A stretch of DNA of 64,000 nucleotides. Origin: Chloroflexota bacterium. Its GTDB lineage: Bacteria > Chloroflexota > Anaerolineae > Anaerolineales > Villigracilaceae. Below the pieces are notes generated by a model. It had not been told where the DNA came from, made no database searches, and was given only the letters and a program-made list of their open reading frames with translations. Positions 8,028 to 16,750 of this stretch are shown here, piece after piece (the stretch's first letter is position 1; each line of letters begins with the position of its first letter). The stretch covers positions 1 through 64,000 of the forward strand of contig JAAENC010000844.1 of the NCBI GenBank assembly GCA_024224815.1. The letters are read 5' to 3'. A program made the position numbers and the translations under genes.

Positions 8028-8504
8028 AACCGCGAAGAAACGAAGAACGCAAAGAAGCACATAAGGAGGAGAGATGATTAAAAAGATTGAAGGCATTGCC
8101 ACAGATATTGTTGATTGTGCAATTAAGGTGCATAGAGAACTTGGGCCAGGTCTTCTCGAATCGACCTATCAACATTGCCTCGTACATGAATTAAGAAAGC
8201 GAGGACGAAAAGTTTTCACTGAAGTTTCTCTTCCTATTATCTATGACGGTCAAAAGATTGATGCAGGTTATCGTATTGATATGTTAATAGATGATTTACT
8301 TATTATCGAAAACAAAACGGTTGAATCTTTACTCCCTATTCACATGGCTCAGCTACTTACATATCTAAAACTGCACAAAAGTAATCTTGGGTTTCTCCTG
8401 AATTGGAATGTTCGACTTATGAAACAAGGTATAAAAAGAGTCGGTCACAACTTACCAGAATCCAAACGTTTTTAAAACTTAGCGCTCTTTGCATCTTTGC
8501 GGTT
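8028..8504. mobile_element. Inverted-repeat-bounded GxxExxY cassette
   Basis: The GxxExxY gene is bracketed by 27-bp inverted repeats, 8028-8054 (AACCGCGAAGAAACGAAG...) and the complement of 8478-8504 (AACCGCAAAGATGCAAAG...), which match at 21 of 27 positions. The layout suggests a small mobile or once-mobile cassette, although no transposase is present. Boundaries are those of the repeats only. Confidence 0.45.
8074..8475 (+). CDS. GxxExxY family protein
   Basis: The 133-residue protein has the family signature G26-x2-E29-x2-Y32 within LGPGLLESTY. A second conserved block, IDMLIDDLLIIENKTVE, has the D-(x)n-E-x-K arrangement of a PD-(D/E)XK-like fold. AAGGAGG precedes the ATG. The family is widespread and its function is not established. 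It lies inside a pair of imperfect inverted repeats, unlike its neighbours. Confidence 0.9.
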   Translation: MIKKIEGIATDIVDCAIKVHRELGPGLLESTYQHCLVHELRKRGRKVFTEVSLPIIYDGQKIDAGYRIDMLIDDLLIIENKTVESLLPIHMAQLLTYLKLHKSNLGFLLNWNVRLMKQGIKRVGHNLPESKRF

Positions 8505-8513
8505 CTCTTTTCA

Positions 8514-9374
8514 TCACTGGTCTACGAAGACCCCAAGGTGATTTGCAACAGGCCGCTCCCTGCCGGGGATATGACTATCGATCGGGGAATTTAGGACTTC
8601 TGCTTTACCAAATTGATTTTCAATTACCAGTGTCGATGAGCCACCCCCATCCATATTCATCGCTGTGTAGACACCGTATTCGATCAACAAATCTGCGAGC
8701 TGGGTTAGCGTTGCGCCTTCGCTATAAAATGGCTGACGTCCATCTACAACGACAATGACGAGGCGGTCGGGGCCAAAATCTACACCGAGAGCAGTGCGCG
8801 GCGCAGGGATTTCAGAATCCAGCCCTTCGATGGGTTCACCTTCAACAACCAACATATGGCTACCCGAAATTGCGTTATAGATCTTGCTGCGCGGTTTATT
8901 AAATTGAGCTATATTATTCTCGGCAATATACAAAACCGGCCGATTGCCTTCTGCGTAGCGTTTTCCGCGCGAGGCGGCAAATCCTTTTGGCGCAACAGGA
9001 TCGCCAACATGGGGATAATAATCGAGAAGTGAATTGGAATGCCACGGGGAAAATTCCCCACCATTAACGGCTATTTGCAAATTGTAATCTCTCAAAAAAG
9101 TGGATGTTGTGCGTGCGTTAAGTGGCGTATCTGATTTTTTATTATCAGGCGGTGTAACCAGAAAAGAGATGCCTTCTGTGTGAAGATCTATAGTAATAAT
9201 ATGCGCTATCCATAAGCGCGGTTCTGTATGCACTTTTCTTCTGTAGGTTATACCGTCGTATAGCTCCTCTTTGATTTCCGTCGGTAGAGGACGGCCAGAG
9301 AAATACAGTCCTGAGAGCACAAGGCAAATAAAGAGGAGAAAAAGGGCGAGAAGGATTTTTTGTGTTTTTTTCAT
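8514..9374 (-). CDS. Phosphodiester glycosidase family (NAGPA-like) exported protein
   Basis: The 286-residue protein begins with an uncleaved signal anchor (residues about 5-27). The C-terminal part has the NAGPA-domain hallmarks: TALGVDFGPDRLVIVVVDGRQP, then MNMDGGGSSTLV, and a final RPVANHLGVF. The family includes enzymes that hydrolyse sugar phosphodiesters, including cell-wall polymers. It is anchored outside the membrane. It is transcribed alone, convergent with the GxxExxY cassette. Confidence 0.85.
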   Translation of the reverse strand: MKKTQKILLALFLLFICLVLSGLYFSGRPLPTEIKEELYDGITYRRKVHTEPRLWIAHIITIDLHTEGISFLVTPPDNKKSDTPLNARTTSTFLRDYNLQIAVNGGEFSPWHSNSLLDYYPHVGDPVAPKGFAASRGKRYAEGNRPVLYIAENNIAQFNKPRSKIYNAISGSHMLVVEGEPIEGLDSEIPAPRTALGVDFGPDRLVIVVVDGRQPFYSEGATLTQLADLLIEYGVYTAMNMDGGGSSTLVIENQFGKAEVLNSPIDSHIPGRERPVANHLGVFVDQ

Positions 9375-9450
9375 ATTTTTCTATAATTTAATGCGAATAT
9401 TACAAATGGGCGATTTGATGGATAAACCAAGTAATATTTAGACAAAGCGG

Positions 9451-9562
9451 TGTCATTGCGATGAGCATGCGTTTACCCTGAAGGGTACACGTGCGACGTG
9501 GCAATCTCCTACACTAAAGGGAGATTGTTTCTCCCCGAAAAGCATCGGAGCTCGCAAAGCCA
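9451..9562. repeat. Dispersed MITE-like repeat, copy C (diverged, with insertion)
   Basis: TGTCATTGCGATGAG at the left, GGCAATCTCC and GGGAGATTG in the middle, and CTCGCAAAGCC at the right. It is longer than other copies because of an extra palindromic block, TACCCTGAAGGGTA, at 9473-9486. Confidence 0.6.
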
Positions 9563-9592
9563 TATCATTGTATTTTTCTAAATGATATGGCT
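9558..9592. repeat. 12-bp-arm hairpin at the 3' end of the TauE gene
   Basis: AGCCATATCATT / AATGATATGGCT are perfect arms with an 11-nt loop directly after the stop of the minus-strand transporter gene. It lacks a full T-run and may be a weak terminator or an RNA 3'-end stabiliser. Confidence 0.6.
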
Positions 9593-9593
9593 A

Positions 9594-10310
9594 CTATAAA
9601 AGCAAACGTAAGCCCATTATAACGAGCAAAACCAATACAATTTTGCGAAAAACTTCGGGGTTGATCCAGCGATCCATACTGAGGCCAAGAAAAAGACCGC
9701 CAATAAGCCACGGAAGACCGCGCCCGAAATAGCCCCAAATATTGGTTGTGAAATTTCCGCTTAGCCAATGACCAAGGACAACAATAATTGCATTTTGAAG
9801 GAAAAAACCTTGCAAATTGCTTTTGAACTCATCTGGCTCCCATTTTTTACAACTGGCATAGAGGATAATCGGCGGTCCTGGCGTATTAAAAGACCCTCCT
9901 AATAGCCCGCCCAGAAAGCCTGCAATATATCCCCAGATGCGCCCTTTAAGTTCGGGCAAAGCTAAGCCAGAGAGGGCATAGAGGGCGTATAAGACCAGAA
10001 TAATGCCTAATATAGCGAGAGCAAGCCCCTCGTCAGCGCGACGCAGAAGAAATATCCCAACGGGGACACCAATGAAAGAAGCCAAAACAAGTGGTAAAAC
10101 TTTGCTGAATCGCAAAGAACGCCAGTAGCGTAGCAAAACGCCAAAATCTACAGTAATGCCGACCAAGGCAACCAAGGCTATCGATTCTTTAATCCCAATA
10201 ATACCTGGCAAGAGAGCCATAGAAACCAAGGCAACACCAAAACCGGAAAGCCCCTGCGTGAATGCTGAGAGAAAAAGAATTGCGCCAATGAGTAAAGTCG
10301 TTGTATCCAT
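9594..10310 (-). CDS. TauE/SafE family membrane transporter
   Basis: A hydrophobic protein of about 238 residues with roughly seven to eight membrane segments. The early SAFTQGLSGFGVALVSM and later GGLLGGSFNTPGPPIILY blocks are the two repeated signatures of the TauE/SafE (DUF81) family. The family exports sulfite or organosulfonates; the substrate is not known here. The start at 10310 (MDTTTLL) is preferred over an upstream TTG at 10334, because a TATAAT box lies 7 nt upstream of this ATG. Confidence 0.9.
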   Translation of the reverse strand: MDTTTLLIGAILFLSAFTQGLSGFGVALVSMALLPGIIGIKESIALVALVGITVDFGVLLRYWRSLRFSKVLPLVLASFIGVPVGIFLLRRADEGLALAILGIILVLYALYALSGLALPELKGRIWGYIAGFLGGLLGGSFNTPGPPIILYASCKKWEPDEFKSNLQGFFLQNAIIVVLGHWLSGNFTTNIWGYFGRGLPWLIGGLFLGLSMDRWINPEVFRKIVLVLLVIMGLRLLL

Positions 10311-10317
10311 GCGCTCG

Positions 10318-10348
10318 ATTATACCCACGCACAAGATTCAGGTACAAT
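10318..10348. promoter_or_regulatory. Overlapping divergent promoters
   Basis: Minus strand: TATAAT at 10318-10323, 7 nt before the TauE ATG, with a weak -35 (TTGTAC) at 10342-10347. Plus strand: TACAAT at 10343-10348 for the gene at 10389. The -10 box of one overlaps the -35 of the other, so they probably compete. Confidence 0.5.
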
Positions 10349-10388
10349 GAGTTTAGTGCTCACGCCGTAGAAATAAGGAAGCTATAAA

Positions 10389-11285
10389 ATGAAATATGCT
10401 GTCAGTATTAGCTTGGGGAGTTCAAGCCGAGACAAAAAGGTAGAAGTTAAATTTAACGACGAAATAGTGGTGATTGAGCGCATAGGCTTAGATGGCGATG
10501 TGACAAAAGCAAAACGGCTATACGAAGAGCTTGACGGGCAAGTAGATGCGTTTGGGATGGGCGGCGTAGATATGTCTTTGCGCCTGGACGGAAAAGAACA
10601 CCCGCTAAGAGCTGCACTCAAATTAATAGAAAATGTTAAAAAAAGCCCTGTAGTCGATGGGCGTGGACTAAAACATACTTTAGAGCGACGCTTCTTTGAA
10701 TTAGCTGCGCCAGCACTAGGTGAAACACCAGAATTCAAGAAGGCGTTTATCCCTGTAGCGGCAGATCGAATTGGTCTCGCGACAGCGATCAGCGAGGTGA
10801 CCAAAGAGGTTATTTTTGGCGATCTAATGGTCGCGCTAGGCTTGCCACTCCCTGTTAGAGGGCTAAAAAACTTTAAGCGTGTTGCCAAGTTTATGTTTCC
10901 CCTTGTTAGCTATTTTCCAATGAGCTTACTCTACTACGGTAGCGATGGCGCAGAACAAAAACCAAAATATCAAAAATACTGGAAAGAATCGGATTTGATC
11001 GCCGGCGACTTTCTCTTTATGCGAAAATATATGCCGAAATCTATTGCGGGGAAAACGATCATAACGAATACAACCACCGACCAAAACTTGCTACTGCTTA
11101 AAGAACGTGGTGCCCGGCGAGTGATCACCTCCACCCCACGCTACGATGGGCGCTCCTTCGGTACGAATACGATGGAGGCCGCCCTAACAGCCTACGCGGA
11201 CTTGGGACGACCACTAACAGACGCTGAACTTAATAATCTGATAGATGAACTAGATCTGCACCCGCAAGTAAAAGACTTTTACTAA
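10389..11285 (+). CDS. Conserved protein, quinate 5-dehydrogenase-like annotation group
   Basis: The 298-residue protein starts VSISLGSSSRDKKVEV and contains GLDGDVTKAKRLYEELDG, DAFGMGGVDM and PVVDGRGLKHTLERR. These resemble proteins often labelled quinate 5-dehydrogenase in Chloroflexota and clostridia, a label I recall from family resemblance only. The C-terminal third (TIITNTTTDQNLLLLKERGARRVITSTPRYDGRSF) could be a nucleotide-binding half. No shikimate-pathway gene is adjacent, so the enzyme name is weakly supported. Monocistronic. Confidence 0.5.
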   Translation: MKYAVSISLGSSSRDKKVEVKFNDEIVVIERIGLDGDVTKAKRLYEELDGQVDAFGMGGVDMSLRLDGKEHPLRAALKLIENVKKSPVVDGRGLKHTLERRFFELAAPALGETPEFKKAFIPVAADRIGLATAISEVTKEVIFGDLMVALGLPLPVRGLKNFKRVAKFMFPLVSYFPMSLLYYGSDGAEQKPKYQKYWKESDLIAGDFLFMRKYMPKSIAGKTIITNTTTDQNLLLLKERGARRVITSTPRYDGRSFGTNTMEAALTAYADLGRPLTDAELNNLIDELDLHPQVKDFY

Positions 11286-11756
11286 TTATTTTTGATATAA
11301 TTACCAAAGACACTGCGCAAAAAATGTGACAACGCCTTTTTAGCTACCGCATTCTAAGATAAAAAACAACACAATTTTGACAAACTTACCCTAGTTTTCA
11401 ATTTTGCAAACAAAATATGTGACTGTAAGGTGTTTGCAATCTCTATAGGCGCTTCTCCCTATATAATACAAACAGGAAATCATATAACCCGCCCTAATTT
11501 ATTTGATATGGAGAAAAATCGAAAAAATACTTTTGTCTAAATATGACACCCAAAGACTATTGCCCACACCCACACACGTTAACACAGACACAAAGGGGAA
11601 AAGTAGCATTTCTGCAAAAGGTAAAAGATTTCGATAATCTTTTTACAAAATCTATCAATTTAACTCAAGCAGTGGAATTTTCTCCGCTGCTTGATGCTTT
11701 AAGGACAAACCCTTTCATCAACAAGAACATAAACCAAGCATAAATGGAGCAAGAAT
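11286..11756 (+). other. 471-bp leader region before the sensor locus
   Basis: No convincing gene is present. A TATAAT-like box is at about 11462 (CTATATAATAC). A perfect-in-RNA 12-bp hairpin, TCAAGCAGTGGA / TCCGCTGCTTGA with one G-U pair (11665-11694), lies 62 bp before the sensor start and has no T-run. A 66-codon frame at 11543-11743 spans this hairpin, lacks a ribosome binding site and looks spurious. The region probably holds the promoter and a structured 5' leader for the signalling operon. Confidence 0.45.
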
Positions 11757-14651
11757 ATGAGTGAACTTGAGCGCTCGACACCTCCGCAAGAAGATATTAA
11801 ACGCCGGGCAATCCTTGTTAGTCAAAATATCGGAATAAATAATATACTCTTTGCCATATTAGGTGTTTACCTAATTATCACAACGAAAAATTGGCAAGGG
11901 TACGGCATTCTTCTTTTAGCAGCGGAAGCTGTCGTCGGTGGATTTATAAGTGCATCGCTGATACGACAAGGCAAGCCTAAATTGGGCGCGCAGATATTAC
12001 TTCTTACGAACTGTTTAGCTCCTGCCCTAGGGGCCTGGGTCATTGCCGACTTTAGTCTCGTTTCAATGGCTTATATCGTAGTTTCTACTTATTTCATTTA
12101 TAACTACGCAACCCCAAAAGAATCTCGGCGCACGGCATTGTTCGTAATTGCCACTGCTCTGCTCGTATCGATTGCCTCCGATGTGATTGACCCTGTTTGG
12201 CGGGTTAAATCTTCTCTTATGCTTACCCTAGGCCCGATCTTTATTGGCATACTAGGCATAATTCTATTGGTTATTGTTGCTCGCCAAGCCTGGCGCAATA
12301 GTGTGCGTAACAAGCTACTCATTCTATTAGCGGGGATAACAATCTTGCTCACGGGCACAATTTCAGCCATTAATATCTCTAATGTACAAGAAGAAACAAG
12401 CGAAGATGAGCGATTAGCCCTAAATCAATTACTCACTGACTATGCCGACGACGTCGAATTATTAGAAAGTAGCGCAGCGATGCTCTCAATCAGCCTTGCT
12501 GAAAATGAAGAAATCAAGTCTTTATATCTTGCTGATGATCGTGATGGCCTGCTGACATTACTCACCCCCTTATTTGAAACACTAAAAAACAACTATGCCA
12601 TCCGCCATCTTTATGTTATAGACACAGAAGGTGTTGTGTATGTACGTATACATAATCCTGAGAAATATGGTGATGATATAACTTATCGACGAACAGCGGC
12701 TGCAGCACTAGAGGGGCGAAGGACTATATCAGGGGTTGAGATTGGCCCAAACCGCTTAGGTATCCGCAGTGTTTCGCCGCTATTGGATGATCAAAATAAA
12801 TTTATCGGCATGGTCGAAGTAGGAATCGACTATGACCAAGCCTTTATTGATGATTTCAAGGCGCATACCGGCGCAGATTACACAATGTGGGTGACTCATG
12901 AGGCTGCTGCACCCGCGAAATTAAGTGAAAATTTTTTAAGTGCTTTTGTTTCACCCTACTCTGAAATATTTTCTTATGCCAGCACTGCGACACAGCCATA
13001 CCCAATCCCAAAAGAAGTCTATGAAGAAGTATTGGAAAGCGGAGAACCAAATCTCCAATTTACATCCATCGGAGATGAAGAATTTGCAGTGCTTGTAGCG
13101 CCAATGATCGGATACGGAGGAAGAACTATCGGTATTGTCGAGATCGGCAACTCTCACTCAGCTACATTAGCTGAAATTCAGTCTGACACACGCGCAACCA
13201 TTTTCACGACAATAGGCCTCCTTATTCTCAGCCTTGGGATATTCTGGGCTGCAATTCATTTCTTAATCTCTCGCCCCCTGGTTCATTTAACAAACACCGC
13301 TCAACGTCAAACAGAAGGTGATTTGAATGCTAGAGCAGAAATAAAAACCGAAGACGAATTCAATGAACTAGGGTCCACGCTAAACTCAATGACATCCCAG
13401 CTACAGAATTTCATTGGAACATTGGAGGATCGCGTTGCAGAACGTACGAAGGCACAAGAAACTGTTGCAGAAATTGCAACGGCTGTTGCAACAATCCCGG
13501 ATTTACAAGAAATGTTAGAAAGAACGGTGCATCTTACACAACGTGGATTTGGCTTGTATCATGCTCATGTATTTACATATCAGCAAGACAGCGAAGAATT
13601 GCAAATTGTAGCTTGTGGCTATCAAGAAGGCGATGAGCATGAGGGTACACACGGTACAACATCTATTCCCATAGCACAAGAGCAATCATTGGTAGCACGT
13701 GCTGCGCGTAATAGAGCACCTGTTATTGTTAATGACGTACGCAATGAGCCAGGATGGTTGCCCAACGCATTACTTCCTGACACACGCGCAGAATTAGCTG
13801 TGCCATTAATTGCTGGAGACCGGCTACTAGGCGTTCTCGATGTGCAAGCTGCTCACTTAGACGCATTTACTGACGCTGATGCAAATATCCAAACAACCCT
13901 CGCTTCACAGATTGCTGTTTCTATGCAAAATCTACTCCAATTTGAAGAAACTCAAAAAGTGGCAAGCGACCTTAGCGTAGTAGCAGAAGTAGGTATCGCA
14001 ACATCGACCATTACAGAAAGAGACCCTCTCCTGCAAGAAGTTGTCGACCTTTCGAAAAAATCTTTTGATCTCTACCACGCACACATTTATCTCCTAAACG
14101 AGGCTGGTGACAGCCTTGAACTAGCTTCTGGAGCCGGTGATGTCGGCAGACAAATGGTTTCTGAAGGATTAAGTATCCCGCTTGCAAGAGAGCAATCTCT
14201 GGTCGCGCAAGCCGCTCGAACCAGAGAAGGCGTTATTGTTAACGATGTTAGGAAAGACCCGAACTTTCTCCCCAACCCATTACTCCCCAATACACGCTCA
14301 GAAATGGCAGTCCCCATGGTCGTTGCCGGCAAGCTTGTCGGTGTTCTGGATGTACAATCTGATCAAACAGGACGCTTCGGTGCAATTGACGCGAATATCA
14401 ACACTACGTTGGCATCACAAATTGCCATCGCACTTGAAAACACCACATCCTTCGAAAGAATACGAAAACAGGCTGAGTACGAAACAACGCTCAACTTAAT
14501 CACACAAAAAATTCAAGGAACAGATACCATTGAAGAAGCGATGCAGATCGCCGCACGCGAACTTGGACAAGCACTTGGTCGGCGGCAAACAATGGTCGCC
14601 CTTGACCCGGATATGCTGAAATCAGACAGGGAAGGAGTATCCAATGAATAA
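11757..14651 (+). CDS. Membrane sensor: 7 TM, Cache, HAMP, two GAF domains, no output domain
   Basis: The 964-residue protein has six hydrophobic segments (about 28-190) and a seventh (190-206). A periplasmic double-Cache-like region (about 207-480, with LYVIDTEGVVYVRIHNPEKYG) is followed by a membrane segment (482-503), HAMP (505-560), GAF 1 (575-735) and GAF 2 (738-890). The tail has QKIQGTDTIEEAMQIAARELG. There is no kinase, cyclase or methyl-accepting domain, so it must signal through a partner, presumably the kinase at 20337. GGAGC precedes the ATG. It is first in the sensor locus; its stop overlaps a 20-codon ORF. Confidence 0.85.
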   Translation: MSELERSTPPQEDIKRRAILVSQNIGINNILFAILGVYLIITTKNWQGYGILLLAAEAVVGGFISASLIRQGKPKLGAQILLLTNCLAPALGAWVIADFSLVSMAYIVVSTYFIYNYATPKESRRTALFVIATALLVSIASDVIDPVWRVKSSLMLTLGPIFIGILGIILLVIVARQAWRNSVRNKLLILLAGITILLTGTISAINISNVQEETSEDERLALNQLLTDYADDVELLESSAAMLSISLAENEEIKSLYLADDRDGLLTLLTPLFETLKNNYAIRHLYVIDTEGVVYVRIHNPEKYGDDITYRRTAAAALEGRRTISGVEIGPNRLGIRSVSPLLDDQNKFIGMVEVGIDYDQAFIDDFKAHTGADYTMWVTHEAAAPAKLSENFLSAFVSPYSEIFSYASTATQPYPIPKEVYEEVLESGEPNLQFTSIGDEEFAVLVAPMIGYGGRTIGIVEIGNSHSATLAEIQSDTRATIFTTIGLLILSLGIFWAAIHFLISRPLVHLTNTAQRQTEGDLNARAEIKTEDEFNELGSTLNSMTSQLQNFIGTLEDRVAERTKAQETVAEIATAVATIPDLQEMLERTVHLTQRGFGLYHAHVFTYQQDSEELQIVACGYQEGDEHEGTHGTTSIPIAQEQSLVARAARNRAPVIVNDVRNEPGWLPNALLPDTRAELAVPLIAGDRLLGVLDVQAAHLDAFTDADANIQTTLASQIAVSMQNLLQFEETQKVASDLSVVAEVGIATSTITERDPLLQEVVDLSKKSFDLYHAHIYLLNEAGDSLELASGAGDVGRQMVSEGLSIPLAREQSLVAQAARTREGVIVNDVRKDPNFLPNPLLPNTRSEMAVPMVVAGKLVGVLDVQSDQTGRFGAIDANINTTLASQIAIALENTTSFERIRKQAEYETTLNLITQKIQGTDTIEEAMQIAARELGQALGRRQTMVALDPDMLKSDREGVSNE

Positions 14652-14706
14652 CTCATTGCCTATTTCCCTCAAAGCTGAAAAGACCGATACAGGAGTTGCA
14701 AAATGA
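14644..14706 (+). CDS. 20-residue mini-ORF coupled between two sensor genes
   Basis: ATG at 14644 has an excellent Shine-Dalgarno sequence (AAGGAG at 14632-14637, 6 nt spacing). It begins before the stop of the upstream sensor (TAA 14649-14651). Its own TGA overlaps the ATG of the next sensor (ATGA at 14703-14706). The peptide MNNSLPISLKAEKTDTGVAK is hydrophilic. It may be a translational coupler rather than a functional peptide. Too short for family assignment. Confidence 0.55.
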   Translation: MNNSLPISLKAEKTDTGVAK

Positions 14707-16736
14707 CTCAATCAGACTCATCCCTTTCTACTGCACAAGATACTCGCTCCGGCGGATTGCAATTTCTCAACACGCTATTCCGTAACCTAAAAGTTGGTCA
14801 AAAGATCACACTGGGCAGCTTAATCACCATGGTCATCGTGGTTATCATCATCACCACCGTTTTGATTAACCTAAACACGCTGACCAACGACTTCAGCTTC
14901 CTTGTTGAGCACGATCAGCCTGTATTATCAAATATCGCCAGGCTAGAGAAATTAGCTGTCGACATGGAAACGGGGCAACGTGGTTTTATCATTACGGGTG
15001 AAGAGGAATTTCTTGAGCCTTATAACAATGCACAGGATATTTTCGACTCTTTGATCGAAGAAGAGAAAGTATTGGTTAGCGATAACCCCCCTCAAGTAGA
15101 AAGACTGAACAAAATTCTCGCCTTGCACGATCAATGGTTGCTTCTCGCCGCTGAACCCGAAATTGCGAAACGCCGAGAGGTTAATCAAGCAACCATCACC
15201 GCAGATGCGCTACAGGAAATTCTACTTGGTGAGGTCGGGAAGAATATTCTCGACGAGTTGCGAGGCGAACTCGACAAGATGGAAAGCAGTTTGCGGGCCA
15301 AGGACAATCTCGAAGCTGTAATTTTGGTTGTTCAAATCGAGAAGGATATGGTTGATCAGGAAACGGGTCAGCGTGGTTTCATTATTACAGGCGAAGAAAG
15401 CTTTCTTGAACCTTACACTGCTGGGCAAGAAGCCCTAGAAAGTGACATCGCTGCATTGAGCGTTTTACTTGCTGAGGATTCAGTAAATAGAGTCAAGTTA
15501 GATAAAGTTGAAACGCTGGCAAACGATTGGCGGGAACAAGCCGGTGAACCGGAAATTGCTGCCCGAAGGGCGGTTGACGCGAACCCAGCCACAATCGCGG
15601 ACGTATCGGCTATGCTTGAGGTCGGGACCGGTAAAGATATTCTTGATGATATGCGTGTTCTTTTTGAAGAGTTCACTCAAATCGAAGTCGAATTGAATGA
15701 GCAACGTGCTGCAGATGCTGCGTCACAAGCGCGTACGACAAATATTCTCGCAATCGTCTTTACAATAATTGGTATTGTAATCACACTTACTTTGGGCTTC
15801 GCTATTGCAGGAAATATTACATCTTCGCTACAAGATGTGTCTGAAAGCGCACAGAAAATTATTGAGGGAGATTTCAGCTCAGAGGTAGAGATCATCACTC
15901 AAGACGAGGTCGGTGATCTGGCTACCACCTTCAACGCCATGACCGAGCAGCTAAGCACAACGCTGAATGCGCTAGATGCACGTTCAAAACAGATTACGGC
16001 CAGCGCTGAGGTTAGCCGTACACTGTCTACGATTTTGGATCAGGACACATTGGTACGCGAGGTGGTAGAGCAATTGGTAAGCGCCTTCGATTATTACTAC
16101 GCCCATATTTATACCTTTGACGAAGAAAAGAAAACCCTACTGATGCGGGGTGGTACAGGCGATGCCGGGCAGATCATGTTGGATCGCGGACACAGTATTC
16201 CCATAGGCACTGGTTTGGTGGGTCGTGCTGCAGAAATGAACCTTCTCATCCATGTGTCGGACACATCGAAGGAAAAGGGCTGGCTACCAAATGAATTACT
16301 CCCTGAAACACGCTCAGAAATTGCAGTGCCTATCTCTATTGGCGATGAAGTGCTGGGTGTTTTCGATGTTCAACATAGTGAAACCGGCGGCCTGACAGAA
16401 AATGATGCTGAGATGATGGCAGCTATCGCCGATCAGGTTGCAGTCGCTTTGCAAAATGCACGCTCCTATGAGCAATCTCAAGCACAGGCAGAGTTAGAAA
16501 CTTTGGTGAATATGATCGGCCAGAGAGTTCAACGAGCAACATCTATTGAAGATACACTGCAAACCGCTATCCGCGAACTGGGTACTGCTATTGGTGCATC
16601 ACGAGTCAAAGCTAGTATTGGCTCTGCTGCCACCCCAACGCCAACCGAAGCCATTCCGTCGCCTGAAGCATTTGCAACAGAAACTGTTGAGGGTGGCTTG
16701 CCTACCCAAGAAACCGACGAAATCATCAGTGACTGA
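14703..16736 (+). CDS. Membrane sensor: tandem CHASE3-like, HAMP, GAF, no output domain
   Basis: The 677-residue protein has TM1 (about 32-52) and a large extracytoplasmic region with two CHASE3-type units. Each carries the hallmark ETGQRGFIITGEExFLEPY (near residues 87 and 218). TM2 (about 350-372), HAMP (373-425) and GAF (440-600) follow. The tail motif QRVQRATSIEDTLQTAIRELGTAIGA is shared with the flanking sensors, then comes a T/P/E-rich end. No catalytic output domain. A duplicated CHASE3 is unusual. It is translated through ATGA overlap with the mini-ORF and followed 14 bp later by the third sensor (TAGGAG). Confidence 0.85.
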   Translation: MTQSDSSLSTAQDTRSGGLQFLNTLFRNLKVGQKITLGSLITMVIVVIIITTVLINLNTLTNDFSFLVEHDQPVLSNIARLEKLAVDMETGQRGFIITGEEEFLEPYNNAQDIFDSLIEEEKVLVSDNPPQVERLNKILALHDQWLLLAAEPEIAKRREVNQATITADALQEILLGEVGKNILDELRGELDKMESSLRAKDNLEAVILVVQIEKDMVDQETGQRGFIITGEESFLEPYTAGQEALESDIAALSVLLAEDSVNRVKLDKVETLANDWREQAGEPEIAARRAVDANPATIADVSAMLEVGTGKDILDDMRVLFEEFTQIEVELNEQRAADAASQARTTNILAIVFTIIGIVITLTLGFAIAGNITSSLQDVSESAQKIIEGDFSSEVEIITQDEVGDLATTFNAMTEQLSTTLNALDARSKQITASAEVSRTLSTILDQDTLVREVVEQLVSAFDYYYAHIYTFDEEKKTLLMRGGTGDAGQIMLDRGHSIPIGTGLVGRAAEMNLLIHVSDTSKEKGWLPNELLPETRSEIAVPISIGDEVLGVFDVQHSETGGLTENDAEMMAAIADQVAVALQNARSYEQSQAQAELETLVNMIGQRVQRATSIEDTLQTAIRELGTAIGASRVKASIGSAATPTPTEAIPSPEAFATETVEGGLPTQETDEIISD

Positions 16737-16750
16737 TTAGGAGTAACAAA

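Noticed and set aside
10311-10334. Upstream TTG start for the TauE/SafE gene
   Set aside because: It would place the TATAAT box inside the coding region; ATG 10310 fits the promoter and the usual protein start.
11543-11743. 66-codon reading frame before the first sensor
   Set aside because: No ribosome binding site, unconvincing composition, and it spans the leader hairpin.
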